Shown one piece after another: positions 35,716 to 45,591 of a stretch of 64,000 bases of DNA. The notes below the pieces were generated by a model, which was not told the origin of the DNA, searched no databases, and was given only the letters and a program-made list of their open reading frames with translations. The translations under genes were made by a program, and so were the position numbers. The stretch is taken from assembly GCA_029593915.1 (NCBI GenBank), contig CP046147.1, positions 2,232,001 through 2,296,000 of the forward strand. Direction: 5' to 3'. Source of the stretch: Candidatus Lucifugimonas marina. GTDB taxonomy: Bacteria > Chloroflexota > Dehalococcoidia > Lucifugimonadales > Lucifugimonadaceae. Within the stretch, counting starts at the first letter, position 1; the number at the start of each line of letters is the position of its first letter.

Positions 35716-36489
35716 TTAGGCGTTTGCTCCGGCTGCTGCTGCGTCGAGGTAGGTCTTGTATCCGTCTTTCTCAACTTCAAGGGCAAGCTCAGGACCACCG
35801 GTCTTGACGATCTTGCCTTTGACCAGAATGTGAACGACATCAGGCTCGATGTAGTTAAGCAATCGCTGGTAGTGAGTCACCACGATGAACGAACGTTCTG
35901 GAGAACGCATCGAGTTCACGCCTTCAGCGACGATGCGGAGTGCGTCGACGTCAAGACCTGAGTCTGTTTCATCGAGAATGGCAAGAGCGGGTTGAAGCAC
36001 CTCAAGTTGAAGCATTTCATTACGCTTCTTCTCACCACCCGAGAAACCTTCGTTCAATGAACGTTTTACAAGCGTTGGGTTTATGCCAACCGCTTCAACC
36101 TTCTCATCGAACAGTTTTGAGAAGTTGCGTACCGACATCTTCTCTTCACCACGCGCTTCCGCTTTCGAATCGAGAGCAGCCTTCAAAAACTGCCACGGTC
36201 GCACACCAGGAATCTCGGCGGGGTACTGGAACGCAAGGAACATACCGAGATGCGCACGTTGGTCGGGTGCAAGTTCGATAATCGAATCACCGTTGAACGT
36301 TACATCGCCATCTGTGACTTCGTAATCAGGTCGCCCCATCAGAACGTTTGCGAGCGTGCTCTTACCTGAGCCATTAGGCCCCATGATGGCGTGCACTTCG
36401 CCTTTGTTCACTTTCAGATCGATCCCTTTGAGGATTTCTGAGTCGTCGATGTCCACTACGGACGCATGCAGGTTGTTGATCTCAAGCAT
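35716..36489 (-). CDS. sufC: Fe-S cluster assembly ATPase SufC
   Basis: A 257-residue ABC-type ATPase. Walker A is GPNGSGKST near residue 37, the signature is GFSGGEKKRNEM and Walker B is LAILDETDSGLD, the D-x-x-S-G-L-D form typical of SufC. It drives remodelling of the SufBCD complex. The ATG at 36489 lies 77 bp after sufB, leaving room for an internal RBS. It is followed by sufD after 2 bp. Confidence 0.97.
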   Translation of the reverse strand: MLEINNLHASVVDIDDSEILKGIDLKVNKGEVHAIMGPNGSGKSTLANVLMGRPDYEVTDGDVTFNGDSIIELAPDQRAHLGMFLAFQYPAEIPGVRPWQFLKAALDSKAEARGEEKMSVRNFSKLFDEKVEAVGINPTLVKRSLNEGFSGGEKKRNEMLQLEVLQPALAILDETDSGLDVDALRIVAEGVNSMRSPERSFIVVTHYQRLLNYIEPDVVHILVKGKIVKTGGPELALEVEKDGYKTYLDAAAAGANA

Positions 36490-36566
36490 TTTTGTATTTT
36501 TACTTCTAGTAGTTTGAAACAGGAGTCGTAAGTTAGTTAGGAAAAATTAGGAATCTGAGCTGCTGA

Positions 36567-38030
36567 CTATCCAACAGCACCTTCGAGCGAAACCTTGAGC
36601 AGCTGACCAGCTTCGAGTGCGAACTCGAACGGCAGTTCCTTGATCACGTCGCGGCTCCAGCCGGTGATAATCATGTGGTGTGCTTCTTCTTCGGAAAGCC
36701 CACGAGCCATCAAGTAGAACAGTTGGTCGTCACTTACCTTCGAAGTCGAAGCTTCGTGCTCAAGTCGAGCGGTGGGATTCCGAACTTCGATGTACGGAAC
36801 TGTGTGAGCACCGCACTGATCACCGACCAGCAGCGAATCACACTGAGTGTGGTTCACAGCGTTCTCGGCGCCGGGCATGATCTGCACCTGACCCCGATAC
36901 GTGTTGTTGCCTTTGCCGGCTGAAATACCCTTCGACACGATGGTCGACTTAGTGTTCTTGCCGATGTGAATCATCTTGGTGCCGGTATCGGCCTGCTGAT
37001 GATTGTTTGCGAGAGCAACTGAGAAAAATTCTCCGACCGAGTTGTCGCCCTTAAGAATGACGCTCGGATACTTCCATGTGATCGCTGAACCGGTTTCAAC
37101 CTGGGTCCACGAAATCTTGGCGTTGGTATCGGCTCGACCTCGTTTGGTAACGAAGTTGTAAACACCGCCCTCGCCATCTTTGGTTCCGGGGAACCAGTTC
37201 TGGATGGTCGAGTACTTAATTTCGGCGTCATCAAGAGCAACTAGTTCCACAGTAGCTGCGTGGAGCTGACTGGTTTTGCGGAATGGAGCCGTGCAACCTT
37301 CGAGATACGAGACGTATGCACCTTTGTCGGCAACGATCAAAGTGCGTTCAAACTGGCCAGATCCTTCCGTGTTGATACGGAAGTAGGTCATCAGCTCAAT
37401 CGGACACTTCACACCGGGCGGAATGTAAGCGAACGAACCATCACTGAACACAGCAGCGTTGAGAGTTGCAAAGAAGTTGTCGGTGTAGGGAACAACCGAG
37501 CCAAGATATTTTTTGACTAGATCGGGATGGTTCTTCACCGCTTCGCTAAACGAACAGAAGATGATTCCAAGTTCGCCAAGCTGCTTTTCCATAGTTGTTG
37601 CAACTGATACCGAGTCGAACACTGCGTCGACTGCAACACCAGCTAGAGCGGCACGTTCCTGAAGCGGAATACCAAGCTTCTCGAACGTTTCGAGCATCTC
37701 GGGGTCGACATCATCGAGGCTTTTTGGAGCTTCGCTTGTGCCTTTAGGAGCGGCGTAGTAATAAATATCCTGAAAGTCGATACCGGGGTAGTCGATCATT
37801 GCCCACTTCGGCTCTGCGTCGGCTGCCTCAAGTTCGACCCAGTGTCGATACGCCTTTAGCCGCCATTCAAGCAGCCATTCCGGCTCTTCTTTCTTGGCGG
37901 AAATCAGCCGAACGATGTCTTCGCTCAACCCTTTCGGCGCAAGATCGGTTTCAACATCAGTTACGAATCCCCACTTGTACTCTCCGCCTGAAAGGTCAGA
38001 TTCGCGTGAAATCGTGTTCTGGTTAGTCAA
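36567..38030 (-). CDS. sufB: Fe-S cluster assembly protein SufB
   Basis: A 487-residue SufB, the core scaffold. Conserved stretches include [18 protein letters not shown] near the N-terminus, [21 protein letters not shown] (given in short: [18 protein letters not shown]), [17 protein letters not shown] and the C-terminal [21 protein letters not shown] segment containing the conserved Glu. Cys residues in EGCTAPFR and [17 protein letters not shown] fit the cluster-binding sites. It is the first gene of the suf operon. The upstream 393-bp divergent spacer to gatB must hold the operon promoter. Confidence 0.97.
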   Translation of the reverse strand: MTNQNTISRESDLSGGEYKWGFVTDVETDLAPKGLSEDIVRLISAKKEEPEWLLEWRLKAYRHWVELEAADAEPKWAMIDYPGIDFQDIYYYAAPKGTSEAPKSLDDVDPEMLETFEKLGIPLQERAALAGVAVDAVFDSVSVATTMEKQLGELGIIFCSFSEAVKNHPDLVKKYLGSVVPYTDNFFATLNAAVFSDGSFAYIPPGVKCPIELMTYFRINTEGSGQFERTLIVADKGAYVSYLEGCTAPFRKTSQLHAATVELVALDDAEIKYSTIQNWFPGTKDGEGGVYNFVTKRGRADTNAKISWTQVETGSAITWKYPSVILKGDNSVGEFFSVALANNHQQADTGTKMIHIGKNTKSTIVSKGISAGKGNNTYRGQVQIMPGAENAVNHTQCDSLLVGDQCGAHTVPYIEVRNPTARLEHEASTSKVSDDQLFYLMARGLSEEEAHHMIITGWSRDVIKELPFEFALEAGQLLKVSLEGAVG

Positions 38031-38423
38031 TAAGATTCTCCGTCCAATTCTGAGTCAGCTTGAATTCAGTGTTTTGTGGTTAGGGGACCTCGGATTTTGA
38101 GTTCAAAAATGCTCAAATACCCGGGGTTTCTATTCCTGACTCATTCGGTACGCAATTAGTTTAAAACCGACCTTCCTTAGCGTCAACGAATTTCGTAACT
38201 ACAAAGCAACATTGATGCACGTGCGAAGCGCTCTCCATTTACCTGCGAAAAAGCGTGTTTTTGTGAGTGAACCCAGAATTTCTACCAAACAGCCCTCACT
38301 CACCCTTAAACTAAGCTCTTCGTAATTCGATCATGAACTTTAATCGGCTAACAATTACGGCTCTAACATGCAGCCCTACTTATTAGTCTTCGGTCAGGTC
38401 CCTCAGGAAAGAGAAATAAACTC
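38031..38423. promoter_or_regulatory. Divergent sufB/gatB control region
   Basis: A 393-bp gap with no gene. Near sufB lies TTTGAG-N10-CTCAAA (38096-38101 and 38112-38117), a candidate operator. Further on, GTGAGTGA (38263-38270) and TCACTCAC (38296-38303) form an inverted repeat with a 25-bp spacer. AGGAAAGAGA precedes the GTG start of gatB. Clear -35/-10 boxes could not be fixed by eye, and no suf regulator gene is in the window. Confidence 0.4.
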
Positions 38424-39899
38424 GTGGAGTACGAAGCAGTAATTGGTCTCGAAACACACGTCCAGCTAAAGACGCGTAGCAAAATGTTCGGAACTTCCAG
38501 CGCCGAGTATCAGGCTGCCGAGCCAAACACCATCGTCGACGCCGTCAGCATGGCACTACCCGGCACTCTCCCTGTGGTCAACCAGACCGCCGTCGAATAC
38601 GCCATGATGATCGGCATGGCGATCAACTGCAACATCGCCAGAATCACCAAGTTCGACCGCAAGAACTACACGTACCCAGACCTCATGAAGGGGTACCAGA
38701 TCACTCAGATGGACGAGCCGATTTGCTACGACGGTTACGTTGATCTTCCGATTGAAGAATCTGTTCGAGTGCGCATTAACCGGGTTCACATGGAAGAAGA
38801 CGTTGCCCGCCTCGTCCACGTCGAAGGTCCACAGGGCGGCACAGTTCACTCCCTGATCGATATCAACCGCGCCGGCACTCCGCTTATGGAGGTTGTAACC
38901 GAGCCTGACATGCACACCTCTGAGCAGGTCGAGTCATACATCAACAGCCTGCAGCACATCATCCGTTACCTCGGGGTCGGTACTGCCAACATGGAGGAAG
39001 GCTCTTTCCGCTGCGACGCCAATATCAGCGTTCGACCAAAAGGCAGCACCGAGCTCACAACCAAGGTTGAAGTGAAGAACATGAACCGTGTTCGTGCGGT
39101 TGTTCGTGCTGTTGAGTACGAAATTGAACGCCAGATTGCTGCTTACGAAAGTGGCGAGAGAATCGTTCAGGAAACACGTGGTTGGGACGACGGAAAGGGA
39201 GTCACAAACTCCCAGCGAAGCAAAGAGGAAGCAAACGACTACCGATACTTCCCCGAGCCAGACATTCCGCCGCTGATCATCAGCGAAGACTGGATCGAGA
39301 GCACCGAAGCGAAGATGCCTGAGCTTCCGATTGCTCGCAAGACTCGATTTCAAGAAGAGTGGGGTCTCAGCGAATACGATGCTGACCTACTCACGTTGCT
39401 TCGATCAACAGCCGACTACTTTGAAGAAGTTTGTGAAGGTGTCAAAGCTGAATCATCTGAGGCGAAGCAGGCGTTCGCAAAAGCAACTGCCAACTGGCTC
39501 AACGGTGAGATGGCTCGCCTGATGAACGAAGATGGTGTTGTAAACATGGCCGACACGAAGGTGACGCCTAAGGCACTGGCAACTCTCGTAGAAAAATTCC
39601 GCAAGCGTGAGTTGAACAACAACTCAGCGAAGCAGGTTTTCGAGATCATGTACAGCAAGGGAACTGCCCCCGAGACGATTATTGAAGATCTCGGTCTAGG
39701 GGTCGTTTCTGGAAGCGATTCGCTCGGACCTATCGTTGACGAAGTAATCGCAAACAACGAAAAGGCTGTGAACGATTATCTCGGCGGCAAGGAAGTGGCT
39801 CTGAAGTCACTGATGGGTCAAGTGATGAAAGCAACTCGCGGCCAGGCCGATCCCGTTCAGGCGACCGAGATGATCAAAGAAAAGCTAGCTTCTCGTTAG
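38424..39899 (+). CDS. gatB: Aspartyl/glutamyl-tRNA amidotransferase subunit B
   Basis: A 491-residue GatB. It begins EYEAVIGLETHVQLKTRSKMF and contains FDRKNYTYPDLMKGYQITQ, GSFRCDANISVRP, KVEVKNMNRVRAV and TRGWDDGKGVTNSQRSKEEA (each a canonical GatB motif). The C-terminal YqeY-like helical tail is present (LKSLMGQVMKATRGQADP). With GatA and GatC it converts Glu-tRNA(Gln) or Asp-tRNA(Asn) to the amide form. Neither gatA nor gatC is nearby. The start is GTG at 38424. secG follows by 96 bp. Confidence 0.97.
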   Translation: MEYEAVIGLETHVQLKTRSKMFGTSSAEYQAAEPNTIVDAVSMALPGTLPVVNQTAVEYAMMIGMAINCNIARITKFDRKNYTYPDLMKGYQITQMDEPICYDGYVDLPIEESVRVRINRVHMEEDVARLVHVEGPQGGTVHSLIDINRAGTPLMEVVTEPDMHTSEQVESYINSLQHIIRYLGVGTANMEEGSFRCDANISVRPKGSTELTTKVEVKNMNRVRAVVRAVEYEIERQIAAYESGERIVQETRGWDDGKGVTNSQRSKEEANDYRYFPEPDIPPLIISEDWIESTEAKMPELPIARKTRFQEEWGLSEYDADLLTLLRSTADYFEEVCEGVKAESSEAKQAFAKATANWLNGEMARLMNEDGVVNMADTKVTPKALATLVEKFRKRELNNNSAKQVFEIMYSKGTAPETIIEDLGLGVVSGSDSLGPIVDEVIANNEKAVNDYLGGKEVALKSLMGQVMKATRGQADPVQATEMIKEKLASR

Positions 39900-39995
39900 T
39901 CAACAAGTGGCGATACCGTCGAGATAGCCCTAACATAGATAGCTGTTGAACAAATTTGTGGGCTTCGGCCAACACAAAATTCCCGAAGAAGATAA

Positions 39996-40211
39996 ATGGA
40001 AACCGTATTTAGTCTCATACTGATGGTCACCGCAATCACCCTGATTGTCGTGCTCCTCCTCCAGGCACGTGGTTCTGGATCATCCCTCTTCGGTGAAGCT
40101 TCAAGCACGTTCCGATCACGACGTGGTGTTGAACAGCTATTGTTCCGCCTAACAATTGCTCTTGCATTTGTTTTCGTTGGCGTTGCTATCGCCAACGTTC
40201 GCTTCAGTTAG
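39996..40211 (+). CDS. secG: Preprotein translocase subunit SecG
   Basis: A 71-residue SecG with two membrane helices. The first is METVFSLILMVTAITLIVVLLLQ; the cytoplasmic loop GSGSSLFGEASSTFRSRRGVE matches the family's G-x-x-x-x-F-G motif; the second helix is at about 50-67. (Shorter forms: LILMVTAITLIVVLLLQ; GSSLFGEASSTF.) It forms part of the SecYEG channel in the inner membrane. A strong terminator follows. Confidence 0.93.
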   Translation: METVFSLILMVTAITLIVVLLLQARGSGSSLFGEASSTFRSRRGVEQLLFRLTIALAFVFVGVAIANVRFS

Positions 40212-40239
40212 CATCTAGCTGAACGGGTTACGAATTTCA

Positions 40240-40268
40240 CAGGCGCCATTTGAGCGCCTGTTTTTTTT
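40240..40268 (+). terminator. Rho-independent terminator of secG
   Basis: CAGGCGC (40240-40246) pairs with GCGCCTG (40254-40260) around a 7-nt loop and is followed by eight T. Confidence 0.9.
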
Positions 40269-40321
40269 GTCTTTTTTATTTGTGCACAACTGGCGGGTGG
40301 GTGCGTGTACCATCTAGCGCC

Positions 40322-42910
40322 ATGCCCAAAACAAATTCGTCTCCTTATATTGTCGAACTCGACACTCCTCAATCACTCGATTCGTCGATAGTCGGTAGCA
40401 AGGCAGCCTCCGTTGCCGACCTGATCAAACAGGGAGCCACCGTCCCTGCAGGCTTCGTTGTGCCAGCCGCACTATTCACAGAGTTCACTGCGCCTGTAGC
40501 AGCCGACATTTCAAAAATTCTTGAATCAGTCGATATCGAGATAGTCTCGTCAGCATTCGAAGCAGCCGATGCCATAGCGGAACTTCTCAGTGCTACATCA
40601 ACTCCCGGCGGGTTGACCGAAGCCATCAACGCACGTGTTTCGCACACTCCAACCGGGCTCGCAGTCAGATCTTCAGCCACTGCCGAAGATCTAGCGGGAG
40701 CGTCGTTTGCTGGCATGTACGACACATTCCTCGACTCAACCGATGCTGAATCAGTTATGAATCGGGTACGTGACGTGTGGGGTTCCTACTACACAGGTCG
40801 AGCAATCTCTTATCGACAACGTCAAGGTATTCCACACGAATCAGGCTCGATGGCAGTCTTGGTGATGGAGTTAGTAAATGCCGAAGCTGGCGGAGTTCTG
40901 TTCACGCGTGACCCGCGTGATGGCACCGACCAGATATTGATTAATGCGGCTCTGGGTCTTGGTGAAGGAGTCGTGTCCGGTGAAGCTCAGGCCGATTCTT
41001 TCACTCTCGATTCCGAAACACTCGATATCACCAACAGAAACGTTCTTGATAAAGAGGTCATGCTCGTTCGAGGCACCGCAGGATCGACTGACAAAGTTCC
41101 TGTTCCTGCTGATAAGCGAAGTGCCCCTGCCTTATCAGATTCACAACTAGTCGCCACTGCAAAGGCGGCAGCAAAGATCAAACAAGCTTCGGGTGATGAT
41201 CGAGACATCGAATTTGCTGTAGTTGGCGACACTGTTCACATATTGCAATCGCGGCCGGTGACCACCGGCGAAAAGCCTTCGACAGAATTTCCAGTTGAGT
41301 GGGAAGAACATGAGAACGAAAAGCTTCACTGGAGACGAGGGGCGACAACACCTACGCTCCCGCTGGTGACTGCGTACGTCAGAATGGCAGGTATCGCAGA
41401 AAAGCGTTCGGTTGATGTCACCGGCCAGTACATGGGTCGATGGGATTTAAAAAAATGGGTCCACGGGTATGTCTACACAGCCGAAACTCCACGCGACAAA
41501 GAAGAAGTTAATTCGCTGAGCCTCAAACATCATCTGATGGGAAGGCGACACCTGGAAAAAGGCTCAACGTACTTCTACGACGTGGTTGAACCCGAGCTCC
41601 GCAAAAACCTCGCCGAAATAGAAGCTGTTCGCCCGGCTGACAAAGCGTCGACAGCAGCTCACATTGCCTATCTAAAACGAGGCATGCAGCTCGCTGCGGA
41701 TCACCAGTGCGATCTTCACTGGCGGTCTTGGGCCGGGTTCAAAACTAAAGATGATCTTTCAAAACTATTTGCCGAAATCACGGGTCAGCCTGAAGTTGAA
41801 TCGTCGGATCTCATATTAGGAATCGACCACATGACGGCGCGCCTATCCGCCCGCATGATCAGCATGTCGAAACTGGTGAAGTCCGACAGTTGGCTAACCG
41901 AAGTATTCGAATCCCGAAACTACGACGCTATATTCGCTCGCGGGAACGGCAGTCGTCCCGCAGTCGCAAAGTTCCGATCACGTTTCCGCACCTTCATGAA
42001 AATATGGGGACGACGAAACGGGATCGGCTACGGCACAGCTTGGAAACCCACCGACCCGTCATGGAACATGAGACCGGAAATTCCTCTTGACTCGATCGGT
42101 TCCTTCGTTCGTCAGGATCTCGATTCTCAAGGTCGATCTCACGCCGATCTCAAAGCGAGACGAGTAGCAGCCATCAAGGCGGTTCGACGCAAAATCGGCA
42201 GGAACACAAAGCTTCGTAAAAAGTTCGACTTCGAACTGTTCCGCGGAACTCACCACATCAAAATGATGGAAAACCACAACTACCTCATCGAGCAGTGCAC
42301 ATTTGGTGAGTACCGCGAAGCGATCAATCGCGCCGGGGTTTCTTTGAGTGATGGTGGATGGATCGACACGCCTGACGACATTTTCTACTTGGAACTGGCT
42401 CAGCTTGAGGACGCGGCTAGCAAAGACAATTACTCGGAACTTCGCTCGCAAATCATCGACGCGAAAGAGCAGTACGCTGAGAACTCGAAGTTGTCCCCTC
42501 CTGAATTCATCGGGGCGGCGCTTCCGGATGACAAGAAAGATGACAAAGATGAGCCTCTACGTGGTATCAGCGAAGATGGGCAAACGATTCACGGAGAGCC
42601 TTCCTCAGCGGGATCGTTTACGGGCGTGGCGCGAGTAGTTATAACGCGAACGTCGACTCCCCCTGATGTTCGCAAGGGTGAGATTCTTGTTACCGAAAAT
42701 ACTGGACCTGACTGGGTGCCGGTATTCCCTCTGCTGGGTGGGCTAATTCTCGACGGTGGCGACAACTTCCAGCACGCGTCGTTGATCTGCCGTGAGTATG
42801 GGATTCCGTGCGTGATTCAGACGAAAGATGCCACCGCGAAAATCGCTGACGGCCAGCTTGTGTCGCTCGATGGAACTGCGGGAACAGTCACGCTAAACCC
42901 GATGGTCTAG
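40322..42910 (+). CDS. PEP-synthase-like phosphotransferase (rifampin phosphotransferase type)
   Basis: An 862-residue protein with an N-terminal PPDK-type ATP-grasp domain (KAASVADLIKQG, LAVRSSATAEDLAGASFAG, GGVLFTRDPRDG), a long helical middle region and a C-terminal swivelling phosphohistidine domain with the catalytic His near 818 in DNFQHASLICREYGIPC. The PEP-binding TIM barrel of true PEP synthase is missing. This order and the ~860-residue length match rifampin phosphotransferase and its uncharacterised relatives, which move a phosphate from ATP via the His to a small molecule bound by the middle domain. The middle has ENHNYLIEQ and DIFYLELAQLED typical of that group. Native substrate unknown. 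ATG at 40322 just follows the secG terminator. Confidence 0.75.
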   Translation: MPKTNSSPYIVELDTPQSLDSSIVGSKAASVADLIKQGATVPAGFVVPAALFTEFTAPVAADISKILESVDIEIVSSAFEAADAIAELLSATSTPGGLTEAINARVSHTPTGLAVRSSATAEDLAGASFAGMYDTFLDSTDAESVMNRVRDVWGSYYTGRAISYRQRQGIPHESGSMAVLVMELVNAEAGGVLFTRDPRDGTDQILINAALGLGEGVVSGEAQADSFTLDSETLDITNRNVLDKEVMLVRGTAGSTDKVPVPADKRSAPALSDSQLVATAKAAAKIKQASGDDRDIEFAVVGDTVHILQSRPVTTGEKPSTEFPVEWEEHENEKLHWRRGATTPTLPLVTAYVRMAGIAEKRSVDVTGQYMGRWDLKKWVHGYVYTAETPRDKEEVNSLSLKHHLMGRRHLEKGSTYFYDVVEPELRKNLAEIEAVRPADKASTAAHIAYLKRGMQLAADHQCDLHWRSWAGFKTKDDLSKLFAEITGQPEVESSDLILGIDHMTARLSARMISMSKLVKSDSWLTEVFESRNYDAIFARGNGSRPAVAKFRSRFRTFMKIWGRRNGIGYGTAWKPTDPSWNMRPEIPLDSIGSFVRQDLDSQGRSHADLKARRVAAIKAVRRKIGRNTKLRKKFDFELFRGTHHIKMMENHNYLIEQCTFGEYREAINRAGVSLSDGGWIDTPDDIFYLELAQLEDAASKDNYSELRSQIIDAKEQYAENSKLSPPEFIGAALPDDKKDDKDEPLRGISEDGQTIHGEPSSAGSFTGVARVVITRTSTPPDVRKGEILVTENTGPDWVPVFPLLGGLILDGGDNFQHASLICREYGIPCVIQTKDATAKIADGQLVSLDGTAGTVTLNPMV

Positions 42911-42989
42911 GAGTCTAGGATTTACTGTCATACTGAACTTGATTCAGAATCAGTCGTCCAGCCACTTAGACCTTCACCGACGTAACTAA

Positions 42990-44351
42990 CTAACTACGCG
43001 TCCAAGCGGTTTCGCCGCCGGTGTCAGAAATCAAAATTCCAGCAGCGTCGAGCTGATCTCTAACGGCGTCTGCATCAGCCCAGCGCTTTTCAGCACGTGC
43101 GTCCTTGCGTTGCTGAATAAGTGCCTCGACTTCCGAATCGCTCAAGCCCTCGGATTTCTGAGGTGGTGCCTCAAGAGTCATACCCAGCACACCTGTCAGT
43201 TCTCGAACGAGTGCAGCTGCGGCAGAAACGTCGTTTCCATCGGAGCGAGTCCGGTTCATCTTTCGGCAAAGATCAAAGATCGCAGCCAGCGCCTGAGGAG
43301 TGTTGAGATCGTCATCCATAGCCTCGGTAAAGCGTCGCTTGAACGGCTCGGGGTCGAGTGATTTATCTGACTTCACAGGCTCGGCTTCCACAGCCTGCCT
43401 GATTCGTCGCATAGACCGTTCGGCATCACCGATTAACTTCTTGTCCAGAAGCGGGTTCGTGCGGTAGTGGCTCTGCAATATCCAAAGACGAATAGCGTCA
43501 GAAGAAAATACCTCAAGTGCGGCATTCACATTGAAGGCGTTACCTAACGATTTGCTCATCGTTGCGCCGGTCGTTCGCAGCAACCCGTTGTGCATCCACA
43601 CGCCAGAGAACGGAGCTTTGCCAGAAGCTGACTCGCTTTGTGCAATTTCATTTTCGTGGTGCGGGAAGATCAGATCTAACCCACCACCGTGAATATCTAT
43701 TTGCTCACCCAAGTGCTTGAAAGCCATCGCCGAGCATTCGATGTGCCAGCCGGGTCGTCCAGGTCCCCACGGACTATCCCAGTTTGGCTCGTCCGGTTTT
43801 ACAGCTTTCCATAGGGCGAAGTCAGCAGGGTCTTCTTTGCCGCCTTCTTCATTGCGAGTGCCTTCGAGCATCTCGTCAATATTCTGGCCACTGAGCTTTC
43901 CGTAATCGGACTTGCTACGAACTCGGTAGTAAACCGAACCGTTCAGCTCGTAAGCAGCCTTTTTATCGATCAACCTCTCGATCAGTTCGATGATCTCAGG
44001 CATGTCTTCAGTCGCACGTGGGTGCACCGTCGCACGACGAACATTGAGTCCATCTGCCGACTGAAAGAACGATTCGATGTACTTCTCGGTTATTACCTGC
44101 CAGGGGGTTTCGTCGGCATTCGCACGGTTGATGATCTTGTCGTCAACGTCGGTGAAGTTTTGAACCTTCTTCACCTTGTAACCGCTGAACTCGAGGTACC
44201 TGTCGAGAACATCGAACACGATGCTGCTCAGTGCATGACCGAGGTGAGAATCGTCGTAAACGGTCACGCCGCAAACGTACATTTTCACTTCATCGCCAAG
44301 CGGCTTGAATTCTTCTTTAGTGCGGGTGAGCGAGTTATAGAGCTGAATCAT
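42990..44351 (-). CDS. cysS: Cysteinyl-tRNA synthetase
   Basis: A 453-residue class I synthetase. The zinc Cys is in YVCGVTVYDDSHLGHA, whose HLGH replaces the usual HIGN/HIGH. WHIECSAMAFKHLG and IHGGGLDLIFPHHENE supply the other zinc ligands, and TMSKSLGN is the KMSKS loop. The C-terminal helical domain is complete, ending in a WADADAVRDQLDAAGI segment typical of CysRS. It charges tRNA(Cys). It is 13 bp downstream of ispDF on the same strand, the last gene of that operon. Confidence 0.96.
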   Translation of the reverse strand: MIQLYNSLTRTKEEFKPLGDEVKMYVCGVTVYDDSHLGHALSSIVFDVLDRYLEFSGYKVKKVQNFTDVDDKIINRANADETPWQVITEKYIESFFQSADGLNVRRATVHPRATEDMPEIIELIERLIDKKAAYELNGSVYYRVRSKSDYGKLSGQNIDEMLEGTRNEEGGKEDPADFALWKAVKPDEPNWDSPWGPGRPGWHIECSAMAFKHLGEQIDIHGGGLDLIFPHHENEIAQSESASGKAPFSGVWMHNGLLRTTGATMSKSLGNAFNVNAALEVFSSDAIRLWILQSHYRTNPLLDKKLIGDAERSMRRIRQAVEAEPVKSDKSLDPEPFKRRFTEAMDDDLNTPQALAAIFDLCRKMNRTRSDGNDVSAAAALVRELTGVLGMTLEAPPQKSEGLSDSEVEALIQQRKDARAEKRWADADAVRDQLDAAGILISDTGGETAWTRS

Positions 44352-44364
44352 GCGTTTCGAGAAG

Positions 44365-45591
44365 CTACTTTGTTACGGGAGTGAGAGTGGCAACGGCCTG
44401 CGCCGCAATACCTTCACCCGCGCCTATCGCGCCGACGTGATCAGTCGACGTTACTTTTACGTTGATACTGGAATGTTCAAGACCGTTAATCATGCCTAAT
44501 CGAGACGCCATTTTGGGAGCCTCGGACGCGAGTCGCGGTCTTTGCGCAATGATCGTAGCATCGACATGCGACACGAGCCATCCAGCTTCGTGCGCTAACC
44601 GTGCAGACTCGGCTATGAATTGTGCTGAATCGAAACCGGCATAACGTTCGTCGGAGGATGGAAACCGGCCACCTAGATCGCCTAAACCAGCAGCGCCAAG
44701 AATCGAACTTGCGACTGCGTGGAAAAGTACATCGCCATCGGAGTGGCCATCGAGTCGCTTATCGAACTCGATATCTACGCCGCCGAGTCGAAGCGGACCA
44801 CCGTCCACTAACCCATGACCATCGAATCCAATCCCGAATCGAGATCCTTCGGTCGCCACACTGCCGGCTCCCGACTTCAAGTCGCCTTGCTTACGACGAT
44901 CAAAAATGAGGCTAGCTAACTCGAGATCTTCAGGCGTGGTGATCTTGATGTTGTCGTTCGAGCCAGTAAATATCGCAACCATGCCACCAACCGATTCGAC
45001 CATCGAAGCATCATCAGTCACATCTTCAGAGGTCATCTCGTGTGCGGTTTTCAACACGTCGTATCGAAATATCTGGGGAGTCTGGACAGCCCACATTCCC
45101 GACCTATCAGGTGTGGCAGTTACGACTCGATGGGGTGCAGTCTTAATTGTGTCTTTGACAGGAACAGCTGCAATACCTGCGCCTATCTTCTGAGCGGTAA
45201 CCAAGCCACGACCAATCATCTCGGCATCAATAAATGGTCGAGCGCCATCGTGAACTGCAACGAATTCAGGCGAGCCTTCAACCTGTGAAGCGAGTAGGTC
45301 GAGTCCGATCTTGACCGAATCCTGTCGTCGCTCGCCGCCAGCAACCACGCCCACAACTTTCGAAAATCCAGCCGCCTCAACAGCAGCTTTGCCAGCGTCA
45401 AGATTGTCGGCAGACATCACGAGGACGATCGAACCGACATCTTCGAATTGCTCGAACTCTCGCATTGAGTGTGAGATTACGGCTTCACCGCCAAGCAACG
45501 TCACCTGCTTGTCGACACCCTCCATACGAGAGCTTCGACCTGCTGCGACGATCACAACTCCGAGCTTGGCACGTTTACTAGCCTCGGTCAT
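44365..45591 (-). CDS. ispDF: Bifunctional MEP-pathway enzyme IspDF
   Basis: A 408-residue fusion. The N-terminal half is IspD (VVIVAAGRSSRMEGVDKQ, VAVHDGARPFID, the QTPQIF segment), which makes CDP-methylerythritol. The C-terminal half is IspF (GFDGHGLVDGGPLRLGGV, DGHSDGDVLFHA, LGDLGGRFP), which cyclises the CDP-ME phosphate. The IspD-IspF fusion skips IspE, a separate enzyme, and is known in several bacteria. The pathway supplies IPP/DMAPP for the prenyl synthase and squalene genes at 52-58 kb. It overlaps the upstream VTT gene by four bases (ATGA). Confidence 0.95.
   Translation of the reverse strand: MTEASKRAKLGVVIVAAGRSSRMEGVDKQVTLLGGEAVISHSMREFEQFEDVGSIVLVMSADNLDAGKAAVEAAGFSKVVGVVAGGERRQDSVKIGLDLLASQVEGSPEFVAVHDGARPFIDAEMIGRGLVTAQKIGAGIAAVPVKDTIKTAPHRVVTATPDRSGMWAVQTPQIFRYDVLKTAHEMTSEDVTDDASMVESVGGMVAIFTGSNDNIKITTPEDLELASLIFDRRKQGDLKSGAGSVATEGSRFGIGFDGHGLVDGGPLRLGGVDIEFDKRLDGHSDGDVLFHAVASSILGAAGLGDLGGRFPSSDERYAGFDSAQFIAESARLAHEAGWLVSHVDATIIAQRPRLASEAPKMASRLGMINGLEHSSINVKVTSTDHVGAIGAGEGIAAQAVATLTPVTK

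Noticed and set aside
42933..42947. CTGAA-CTTGA-TTCAG as a terminator between the Rph-like gene and cysS
   Set aside because: The stem is only 5 bp with no T-run; at most a decayed copy of a palindromic repeat.
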